DNA of 64,000 nucleotides. Source: Desulfovibrio sp. UIB00. GTDB taxonomy: Bacteria; Desulfobacterota; Desulfovibrionia; Desulfovibrionales; Desulfovibrionaceae. Positions within the stretch are counted from its first letter, which is position 1. The number at the start of each line of letters is the position of its first letter. The notes under the pieces are model-generated. The model did not search any database and had not been told where the DNA came from. It saw nothing but the letters and a program-made list of their open reading frames with translations. The translations under genes and the position numbers were made by a program. Shown piece after piece: positions 34,706-41,500 of this stretch. The DNA is taken from assembly GCF_022508225.1 (NCBI RefSeq), contig NZ_JAETXJ010000004.1, positions 238,696-302,695 on the forward strand, read 5' to 3'.

Positions 34706-36283
34706 ATGCGCGAACAATGGTCGGAAATTTCTGAAAATCTCAAGAAAATGCTGCATTCCGGCGTTTTCAAGGTCTGGATTGCACCCTTGCAGGCACAAGT
34801 GCACGCGGGGGGGCTTTTGCTTACCGCGCCCAATGCTTTTGTGGCCAGTTGGCTTGAAGGCAAGATGCTCTCCACCCTGCGTGAAGCAGCAGCCCCGGTG
34901 CTGGGGCTTGACCCAGCTTCTGTTGATGTTCGCATTACAGCTGCCAGTGATACCGCTCACAGCAGCAAGCCTGCGGCTAACCTGCCAGCCAGTGACAACC
35001 GTAATGGCTCGGCCTTTGCTGCCAGCCCTGTGCAACAGACTCCTTCTTTTGCCCTGGCCCAGACTGCAGAAGTCCCCGCCAGACAGGCTGACACGGCAGA
35101 GCAGTTCGCGCACTCATCTTCCATACTAAACGCGACTTTTCCCGGTTTGGCGGCCAACGCCACGGATTCCATCAGCCGTCAGGAAACTACCACCCAGCAG
35201 ATGGCGCGCCCGCAGTTGCAGGCCACCCTGCCCATCAGCAGCACCCCGGCCTATCGTCTGGCGACCAACTGGCGCTATGCTTTTGCGGACTTTGTAGTTG
35301 GCCCCACCAATAATATGGCTGTTGCGGCAGCTCAGGATGTAAGCCGTAGCAGCGGCTGCGTACGCACCCTGTTCATGAACTCTGCCCCCGGCCTTGGCAA
35401 AACCCACCTGGCACAGGCCGTTGGCCGCGCCATTGCAGAAGAACGTAGCGGCGCGCGCGTGGGCTACCTGACAGCAGAAGATTTTGCATCGCGCTTTGTG
35501 GCTGCCCTGCGCACCCACGACATCGAAAATTTCAAGACCCGTTTTCGCGATCTTGACGTACTGCTGCTTGAAGACGTGCATTTTCTTCAGGGTAAGGAAA
35601 AAATGCAGGACATGGCTCTGGCCGTGGTTAAAAGCCTTCAGGCCAAGGGCGGACGAGTCATTTTTACCTCATCGTTTTCGCCGCGCGAACTGCAACGCGT
35701 CGACAGCCAGCTTGTGTCGCATTTCTGCTCGGGCATCCTCACCGATATTGGCCGCCCCACAGAAGACATGCGCCGCCACATTCTTGAGCGCAAGGCCAAG
35801 AGTTACCAGGTGCTGCTGCCCGACTCCGTTTGCGAACTGCTGGCCAGCCGCCTTGACGGCGATGTGCGCCAGATGGAATCGTGTCTGAACAGCCTCATTT
35901 TCAAGGCGCGTCTGCTCAATTGCGGCCTTAACCTTGATCTGGCCATGGAAGTGCTCAGCCAGTACGCTGAAATCAGCTGCGGGCCGGATATGCCCACCAT
36001 CGTGCGTCTGGTCTGTGAAAGCTACGGCCTCAACGAGCGCCAGCTCAGCTCCCGCTCGCGCCGCAAGGAATGCGTGCTGGGCCGCAACACCGTATACTAT
36101 CTCGCACGCAAACACACAGAACTGACTCTTGAAGAAATCGGCGAAAAATTCAACCGTCGCCATTCCACGGTTATCAAGGGCATCACCAGTGTGGAACGTG
36201 AACTTTCCAAAGAAACCAGCCTTGGCCGCCAGATTGCCAGAGCCGTCAAACTTATCGAACGCAATGCAGGCATGGGCGCGTAA
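34706..36283 (+). CDS. dnaA: DnaA-family replication initiator, divergent
   Basis: A 525-residue protein with full DnaA architecture. Domain I covers about 1-75 (FKVWIAPLQAQVHAGGLLL), then comes a long low-complexity domain II (about 80-180), an AAA+ domain (Walker A APGLGKTH near 227-234, Walker B VLLLED at 285-290) and a DNA-binding domain IV (about 430-525, EEIGEKFNRRHSTVIKGI). Key differences: the box VII arginine finger (the Arg of the usual SRF) is His339 in LVSHF. Walker B is ED rather than DD. The domain IV signature GGRDHTT is reduced to NRRHST. Sensor II Arg388 is kept. The ATG at 34706 is preferred to an in-frame extension at 34622. It may be the main initiator or a second paralogue. 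Confidence 0.88.
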   Translation: MREQWSEISENLKKMLHSGVFKVWIAPLQAQVHAGGLLLTAPNAFVASWLEGKMLSTLREAAAPVLGLDPASVDVRITAASDTAHSSKPAANLPASDNRNGSAFAASPVQQTPSFALAQTAEVPARQADTAEQFAHSSSILNATFPGLAANATDSISRQETTTQQMARPQLQATLPISSTPAYRLATNWRYAFADFVVGPTNNMAVAAAQDVSRSSGCVRTLFMNSAPGLGKTHLAQAVGRAIAEERSGARVGYLTAEDFASRFVAALRTHDIENFKTRFRDLDVLLLEDVHFLQGKEKMQDMALAVVKSLQAKGGRVIFTSSFSPRELQRVDSQLVSHFCSGILTDIGRPTEDMRRHILERKAKSYQVLLPDSVCELLASRLDGDVRQMESCLNSLIFKARLLNCGLNLDLAMEVLSQYAEISCGPDMPTIVRLVCESYGLNERQLSSRSRRKECVLGRNTVYYLARKHTELTLEEIGEKFNRRHSTVIKGITSVERELSKETSLGRQIARAVKLIERNAGMGA

Positions 36284-36632
36284 GCGTCCTTTGCCCTGCT
36301 GATGCCTTGCCCCTGCACCGTCTGGGGTACAGAGCTTCTTCTGCCTTCCATATCCAAATTTTCGTTTCGCATACTTGTCTGAGGTGCGGACTCTGGCCTT
36401 GCAGGCCTTTGGCTGTGTACAACACAGCAAAGGCACAAGCCTGCTCCGCTTCATCCCTCAGGATATGCAGATTGCCCCTGCGAGCGCATTCCAACATGCA
36501 CGCTTATGATATAAACCGTGTATTTATTGATACATGGCTTCACTCTCCGTATGGTCTTAATGATCGCTGGATATGACGCAACTGGCCGCACAAGGCGTCT
36601 GGTCATGCCCCAGCCCGCGTTCAGGACAGGCC
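36284..36632. promoter_or_regulatory. Upstream region of the molybdate operon with a palindromic candidate operator
   Basis: About 350 bp without a gene. An imperfect palindrome CCGTGTAT-TTATTG-ATACATGG lies at 36516-36537 (one mismatch in 8-bp arms) in an AT-rich patch about 95 bp before modC. It could bind a molybdate- or tungstate-responsive regulator. It is not a clear ModE box, and I found no Moco riboswitch. Confidence 0.45.
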
Positions 36633-37385
36633 ATGCTGCACGTAGATATCCATAAAAAACACGGTGATTTTGAACTGCAAATTGCATTTACGCTTGCGGA
36701 GTGCGGTATTGCTGTGATCTTTGGCCCTTCCGGTTCCGGAAAAACAAGCCTTATCAATTGTATTGCAGGGCTGGAAACGCCCGATGCAGGGCAGATACTC
36801 TGCCACGGCATCACCTGCTTTAACGCGGAACAAGGCATAAACCTGCCGCCAGAAGCCAGACGCCTTGGCTATGTTTTTCAGGATGCCCGCCTGTTTCCAC
36901 ACCTTTCTGTCCGCGAGAACCTGCGTTTCGGCCTCCGGTTCCATGCCGTTCATGCCTGCAAGGATGCGCCCGCCCTCGATGACGTTGCCGACCTGCTTGA
37001 TATTGCCCCCTTGTTGCACAGACGCCCGGCCCATCTTTCCGGCGGCGAAAAGCAGCGCGTTGCCATTGGGCGTGCCTTGCTCTGCCGCCCGCGCCTTCTT
37101 CTCATGGACGAACCCCTTTCATCGCTGGACATGAGCCTCAAGGATGGCCTTATGGCCTACATTGCGCGCATTCCGCAGCAGTGGAACGTGCCCGTGCTGT
37201 ACGTCACCCATTCGCCAGATGAGGCCTTGGCCCTTGGCAACAGCATGCTGCTGTTGCGTCAGGGCCGCCTTGAAGCACAAGGATTAGTTGAGGTTACCCT
37301 TCGCAAGGCGCACCGTCTGGGCCTGTTGCCTTACCCCACCTTTTATCTGTCAGGAGCCGCACATGAAGCCTCTGGTATTGCCTGA
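36633..37385 (+). CDS. modC: Molybdate ABC transporter ATP-binding protein
   Basis: A 250-residue ABC ATPase with Walker A GPSGSGKTS, the ModC-type segment LPPEARRLGYVFQDARLFPH, signature LSGGEKQR, Walker B LLLMDEPLSSLD and switch His VTHSPDEAL. It ends shortly after the nucleotide-binding domain, without the C-terminal MOP/TOBE regulatory domain present in the longer ModC form, as in tungstate-type or short ModC proteins. The start is ATG 36633 (MLHVDIHKKHG); an upstream ATG at 36573 is possible. It overlaps modA by 23 bp. Being first in the cluster is unusual. Confidence 0.92.
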   Translation: MLHVDIHKKHGDFELQIAFTLAECGIAVIFGPSGSGKTSLINCIAGLETPDAGQILCHGITCFNAEQGINLPPEARRLGYVFQDARLFPHLSVRENLRFGLRFHAVHACKDAPALDDVADLLDIAPLLHRRPAHLSGGEKQRVAIGRALLCRPRLLLMDEPLSSLDMSLKDGLMAYIARIPQQWNVPVLYVTHSPDEALALGNSMLLLRQGRLEAQGLVEVTLRKAHRLGLLPYPTFYLSGAAHEASGIA

Positions 37386-38115
37386 ACGTTTTCGCCTTTT
37401 GCTGGTGCTGACCGCATGCCTCCTTGTTTTTGCGCAGTCGGCCCACGCCGAAGGGCCATCCATCACCACCGGGCTTGGATACAAGCCCATGGTCCAGCAG
37501 CTGTGCGCGGCCTATGCGCAGCAATCCGGCGTAAAACCTACAGAAATGTACAGCGGCAACATCGGGCAGATAATCGAGCAGGCCAAGGCGGGGAGTGGCG
37601 TCAGCATTATTGTTTCAGAAAAAGGCACGTTGCAGGATTCCGGCCTGGCCTTTGCCGCCTATGAACCGCTTGGCGAAGCCGTGCTCGTGCTGGCGTGGCG
37701 CAAAGGGCTGCACCTTGCCTCGGCACAGGATCTCACCAAGCCGGAATTTGCCCAAATTGGCTATCCCGATGCCAAGGGGGCCATTTACGGCAGAGCGGCA
37801 GTGGCCTTCATGAAGGGCAACAACCTGCTGGAGCCACTCAAGGCAAAGCTTTCCATGCTTTCCACTGTGCCCCAGGTCTTTTCCTACCTTGTTTCCGGCG
37901 ATCTTGACGCCGCCTTTGTGAACGAGGCCATTGCCCGCAAGCAGGGCGACAGCGTTGGCGGCTGGATGGAAGTGCGCGAGGGGTATACGCCAATGCTGCT
38001 GGTGGCGGGGGTTGTGGCCGGGCAGGAGAACAAGGCCGAAGTACGCTCGTTCATACAGTTTCTGAAAACCCCTGAAGCGCAACGCATCCTTGCTGGCAAC
38101 GGCCTGCGCCTGTAG
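37363..38115 (+). CDS. modA: Molybdate-binding periplasmic protein ModA-like
   Basis: A 250-residue protein with a signal peptide (LLLVLTACLLVFAQSAHA) and the periplasmic-binding fold of ModA. GSGVSIIVSEK, FAAYEPLGEAVLVLAW and RSFIQFLKTPEAQRIL are recognisable. It captures molybdate or tungstate and delivers it to ModB. The oxyanion specificity cannot be read. The ATG at 37363 follows CAGGAG and lies inside the end of modC. Two bases separate its stop codon from modB. Confidence 0.88.
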   Translation: MKPLVLPERFRLLLVLTACLLVFAQSAHAEGPSITTGLGYKPMVQQLCAAYAQQSGVKPTEMYSGNIGQIIEQAKAGSGVSIIVSEKGTLQDSGLAFAAYEPLGEAVLVLAWRKGLHLASAQDLTKPEFAQIGYPDAKGAIYGRAAVAFMKGNNLLEPLKAKLSMLSTVPQVFSYLVSGDLDAAFVNEAIARKQGDSVGGWMEVREGYTPMLLVAGVVAGQENKAEVRSFIQFLKTPEAQRILAGNGLRL

Positions 38116-38117
38116 CC

Positions 38118-38816
38118 ATGCAGTTTCATGAACTATGGCGCGCCCTGTGCGCGCCTGAGGTCAGCTTTTCCGTATTGCTGACCCTGCGGGTCTGTAGCGC
38201 CTGTCTGATCTTGCACGCGCTGACGGCCATTCCTCTTGCCCGGCTGGGCATGGCGAAAAATCCGCATCTGCGGCGGGTGATCAACTTTATCATCACCCTG
38301 CCGCTGGTTTTTCCGCCCATGGCCCTTGGCTTTTTGCTGCTCATGCTCTTTGGCCGCAACGGCTGGGGAGGCATTGCCCTGAGGGAGACACTGGGCGTCA
38401 GCCTGGTGTTTTCGCAGGGGGGCATCATTCTTGCCTCGTGGCTTGCCGGGCTGCCCCTTGTGGTCAAGCCCGTGCAAACCGCGCTGAACAATCCCGAACT
38501 GCTGCGCTTTGAACAGGCGGCGCGGGTGTGCGGCGCAACACCCCGCAAATGTTTTTTTCTTGTGACCTTGCCGCTCATCAGGCATGGCCTTGCCGCCGGG
38601 CTGCTGCTGGGCATCACGCGAGCCATGGGCGAGGTGGGCATCAGCCTCATGCTCGGCGGCAACATTGCGGGGCGCACCAATACGCTCTCTCTGGAAGTGT
38701 TCAACGCAGTTTCCACGGGGGAATTTCAGCGGGCAGCCCTGCTCTGCGCCATACTGGCGATAATCAGTCTTTTGCTGTACCTTGGCATTGACTGGTGTCA
38801 AAAAAAGTCATTCTAG
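38118..38816 (+). CDS. modB: Molybdate ABC transporter permease
   Basis: A 232-residue inner-membrane permease with about five TM helices and the ABC-permease EAA loop (EQAARVCGATPRKCFFLVTLPLIRHGLAAG). LPLVFPPMALGFLLLMLFGRNG is typical of ModB. TRAMGEVGISLMLGGNIAGRTNTLSL matches the conserved segment after the EAA loop. It forms the channel with ModC. The gene starts 2 bp after modA. Confidence 0.93.
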   Translation: MQFHELWRALCAPEVSFSVLLTLRVCSACLILHALTAIPLARLGMAKNPHLRRVINFIITLPLVFPPMALGFLLLMLFGRNGWGGIALRETLGVSLVFSQGGIILASWLAGLPLVVKPVQTALNNPELLRFEQAARVCGATPRKCFFLVTLPLIRHGLAAGLLLGITRAMGEVGISLMLGGNIAGRTNTLSLEVFNAVSTGEFQRAALLCAILAIISLLLYLGIDWCQKKSF

Positions 38817-38896
38817 AGCATTATCACTCCGCTGCTTCAGCGCACATGCAGGATCCTGCGCCGTTGCCGGAACATTCTCAACCGACATTGCTCTAG
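38813..38896. repeat. Inverted repeat between modB and modD
   Basis: CTAGAGCA (38813-38820) and TGCTCTAG (38889-38896) bracket about 68 bp. The first arm overlaps the modB stop codon. The TAGAGCA sequence also occurs after the cysteine hydrolase gene (2361-2367), so this may be part of a small dispersed intergenic element. Its effect on modD expression is unknown. Confidence 0.45.
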
Positions 38897-38931
38897 CCTG
38901 TACAGAGTGTTGCATTCACAAGGAGCATGTC

Positions 38932-39798
38932 ATGCACTTTCCCTGTTCTGATACATGGCTTGAGGGCCTGCTGGCAGACGACTGCCCCGGTCTTGACCTC
39001 ACAGTAGAGCTGCTCGGCATTGCCGGGGCTTCTGGCATCATGCGCTTCGCGCCCAAGGCGGATTGCACCATCAGCGGCGTGGAAGAGGCCGAATTGCTCC
39101 TGCGCAAATGCGGCCTTTCTGTCAGCCGCACCGCAGCCAACGGCAACAGGCTTGCAGCGGGCCAGCAATGTCTGGAGGCCACAGGCCCATCCGCCGCCCT
39201 GCACCGTGGCTGGAAGCTGGCCCAGACCCTGATGGAATACATGACAGGCATTGCCACGCGCGCGGCGCACATGGTGGAGCAGGCCCACTCAGCAAACCCC
39301 GCCGTGCGCGTGGCCGTGACACGCAAAAACTTTCCCGGCGCCAAGAGCATCTGCCTGGAGGCGGCCATGAACGGCGGGGCCATGATTCATCGGCAAAACC
39401 TCTCGGACAGCATCCTCATTTTTGAGCAGCACCGCGTTTTTCTGCCCGGCGAGCAGCAGGCCTCGTTACGCAGTGTGGCAGCCATGATGGACAAATTGCG
39501 CGCGCGAGCACCAGAGCGCAAAGTCAGCGCCGAGGTAGACACCTTTGACGATGCACTGCTCGTGGCGGAGGCGGGCATTGATATTGTTCAGTGCGAAAAA
39601 TTTGACTGCGAAACTCTTGCCGCAACCGTGGGCGCGGTGCGCGCCCTGCGTGACGACATCGTCATTCTGGCCGCTGGCGGCGTCAACGGCGGCAACGCCG
39701 CCCAGTATGCGGCCACAGGCGTTGACGTGCTCGTCACAAGCTGGCCCTACTTTGGCAAACCGGCAGACATCAAGGTTGTCATGGAAAAAGCCCCCTAG
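38932..39798 (+). CDS. modD: ModD protein (nicotinate-nucleotide pyrophosphorylase-like)
   Basis: A 288-residue protein of the ModD family, a paralogue of NadC found next to molybdate transport genes. ADDCPGLDLTVELLGI near the N terminus, TGIATRAAHMV, AVTRKNFPGAKS, NGGAMIHRQNLSDSILIFEQH and SAEVDTFDDAL follow the NadC fold order. NadC's quinolinate-binding residues are only partly kept. The function is unproven; molybdenum cofactor or base modification have been proposed. The ATG at 38932 follows AAGGAG. Confidence 0.88.
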   Translation: MHFPCSDTWLEGLLADDCPGLDLTVELLGIAGASGIMRFAPKADCTISGVEEAELLLRKCGLSVSRTAANGNRLAAGQQCLEATGPSAALHRGWKLAQTLMEYMTGIATRAAHMVEQAHSANPAVRVAVTRKNFPGAKSICLEAAMNGGAMIHRQNLSDSILIFEQHRVFLPGEQQASLRSVAAMMDKLRARAPERKVSAEVDTFDDALLVAEAGIDIVQCEKFDCETLAATVGAVRALRDDIVILAAGGVNGGNAAQYAATGVDVLVTSWPYFGKPADIKVVMEKAP

Positions 39799-39820
39799 GG
39801 CAATAATCGCGGAGGTACAG

Positions 39821-40027
39821 ATGCCTTTTGTAAATATCAAGGTAACAGGCGGTGCAGAAGCCCCCACTGCGGAGCAGAAAGCAGAACTCATCAGCGGCGT
39901 CACGGAACTGCTGCAAAGGGTGCTGAACAAAAACCCCGCAACCACCGTGGTTCTTATTGAAGAACTCTCCACGGATAACTGGGGCATTGGCGGCGAAAGC
40001 GTTACAGTGCGCCGCCGCAAACAGTAG
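39821..40027 (+). CDS. 4-oxalocrotonate tautomerase family protein
   Basis: A 68-residue protein starting MPFVNIKVTGG, so the mature chain begins with the catalytic Pro1 of the tautomerase superfamily. TAEQKAELISGVTELL forms the helix, and VVLIEELSTDNWGIGG is the second strand and hairpin. Such enzymes form hexamers and tautomerise or dehalogenate small keto compounds. The substrate is unknown. GGAGG lies six bases upstream of ATG 39821, and it starts 22 bp after modD. A strong terminator follows. Confidence 0.93.
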   Translation: MPFVNIKVTGGAEAPTAEQKAELISGVTELLQRVLNKNPATTVVLIEELSTDNWGIGGESVTVRRRKQ

Positions 40028-40043
40028 CAGCCATCAAATAGGC

Positions 40044-40089
40044 AAGGCGGCAGCCCGGACATGAAACCCGGGTCGCCGCCTTTATTTTT
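40044..40089 (+). terminator. Terminator of the modCABD-tautomerase operon
   Basis: AAGGCGGC...CCCGG pairs with CCGGG...GCCGCCTT around a small A-rich loop, followed by TTTATTTTT. It also separates the convergent nitroreductase gene. Confidence 0.88.
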
Positions 40090-40105
40090 CTACTGGGGTA
40101 CAGCC

Positions 40106-40930
40106 CTACAGCCAGGTGACATCCAGCGCCTTGCGCGGCGGCCTGAAGTGGGGGGCAAGCAGGGGAAAACCCATCATCTGCGCGGCATAGACCTGCTCAT
40201 CATCCTTCACGCCGACAAAGGCCCGCAGAGCGTGGGCAGAGGGATGCCCCATGGCAAAGCACACGTAGCCGCCCCAGCAACAGCCCACCTTGTGGCCGTG
40301 GGCCAGTAGCTCCAGGTAGGCGGCGGCAATGGAGGCATCCGCTGGCCCCCAGTGTCCTTTGGGGGCAACAATCAGGGCAAGATGCGGGGCCGTGCGGGTG
40401 ATGACGTCATACCCGGCGTCCCATGCCCGCACGAGGCTTTCGGCATGCACATCCCTGGCGGTGGCAGGGTCAATTTCCGGCAGGGCGCGCAACCAGTCAA
40501 TGACCAGGGCTGCCAGCTTTTCCGTCTGCTCGCGGGTTTCCAAAACAATCCAGCGCAGCTCCTGCGTGTTTTTGGCCGAGGGTGCAAAGCGCGCGCCGTC
40601 GAGGATCCTGTGCAGCAGATCATGCGGAACAGGTTTGTTTTTGAAATTCCGCACCGACCGGCGCGAAAATACGAGTTCTTCAACCTGCTCGGCGGATGGT
40701 ATCTGCTCACGCCGCAAGGGGCGGCTGTCTTGCGATGAAAGCCCCGGCGCTGAACAGGCGTTGGCGGGGCAAAAGGCCATGCACTGCCCGCAACCAATGC
40801 ATACCCTGACCTTGTGTGAGGATATGGAGGGGTATTCGCCCACATTGCCATCTATAATCTGGATAGGGCACACTTTGGCGCAAATTCCGTCCTTGCGGCA
40901 CAATTCTGTATCTACTATAAAAGCATTCAT
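40106..40930 (-). CDS. Ferredoxin-nitroreductase fusion flavoprotein
   Basis: A 274-residue protein. An N-terminal 2[4Fe-4S] ferredoxin module (about 1-60) precedes a nitroreductase domain (about 85-274; SRRSVRNFKNKPV, GARFAPSAKN for FMN, YLELLAHGHKVGCCWGGYV). Cluster motif 2 is complete (Cys44, 47, 50, 54). In motif 1 the residues are Cys11, Asp14, Cys17, Cys21, so an Asp takes the place of one Cys. This could support a labile or low-potential cluster. It probably passes ferredoxin-level electrons to a flavin substrate. The start is ATG 40930; an upstream ATG is in frame. Confidence 0.9.
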   Translation of the reverse strand: MNAFIVDTELCRKDGICAKVCPIQIIDGNVGEYPSISSHKVRVCIGCGQCMAFCPANACSAPGLSSQDSRPLRREQIPSAEQVEELVFSRRSVRNFKNKPVPHDLLHRILDGARFAPSAKNTQELRWIVLETREQTEKLAALVIDWLRALPEIDPATARDVHAESLVRAWDAGYDVITRTAPHLALIVAPKGHWGPADASIAAAYLELLAHGHKVGCCWGGYVCFAMGHPSAHALRAFVGVKDDEQVYAAQMMGFPLLAPHFRPPRKALDVTWL

Positions 40931-41500
40931 AGGCTCCCTGGCGTTATAACGCATGGTCAAAAATGCAAAATGCCGCCTTTGCAGGCATGAGCCTGCTCAG
41001 GGGCTTGTATCCTGCGCATAAGAGCGGCGGTTTACAGACTGCCGTAGGTGCGAATACTACGGTAATGCCTGCCAAAAGGCAAAAATCCGCCAGCACGCCC
41101 ATGGCTCGGCCCCCAGCACGGGCACCAGCAGCCCCACCACCTCAGCCGCCTCTGTTTTCTCAGCAATCCGCTACCACCAGTTGCCGTGTCCTTCGGTTAT
41201 CAGTTTCCTGCTTTTGAGTTTCCACTCCTAGTTTCCCTAAAAAGCGATCCCCAAAATTACCGGAATGAAGTTTTGAGAATAATTTCTCATTATTAAACGA
41301 TATCATCTGGGAACTTGTTTTTTTCACACTGCCATGGTATCATTTATGCTTGTGTTCTGAACAAATATACTCTGCCTTATGCTATTTATTAACAAATAGT
41401 GACGTTTGAGTCTTTGTCTTTTTACACAACCTGTCACAAGCCTAAAGTTTTTTCACAAGCAAGCGATAGTATTTTAAACTATTGCATATGGAGAACTCTG
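40931..41500. other. Divergent intergenic region before the chemoreceptor gene
   Basis: About 570 bp. An 84-codon frame at 40963-41217 has no recognisable features and is not called. From about 41220 the DNA is AT-rich. A 6-bp inverted repeat (CTATTT at 41382, AAATAG at 41394) lies here, and the sigma-28-like promoter is at its end. Confidence 0.5.
41443..41469 (+). promoter_or_regulatory. Candidate sigma-28 (FliA) promoter of the chemoreceptor gene
   Basis: TAAA (41443-41446), exactly 15 bp, then AGCGATAG (41462-41469). The FliA consensus is TAAA-N15-GCCGATAA, so the -35 and the CGATA core match. The start codon lies about 30 bp downstream, a normal leader length. Flagellar-class control of a chemoreceptor would be expected. 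Confidence 0.55.

Noticed and set aside
40963..41217. An 84-codon plus-strand frame with a Pro/Ala-rich centre
   Set aside because: No signal peptide, domain or ribosome site; reads as chance coding in a divergent intergenic region.
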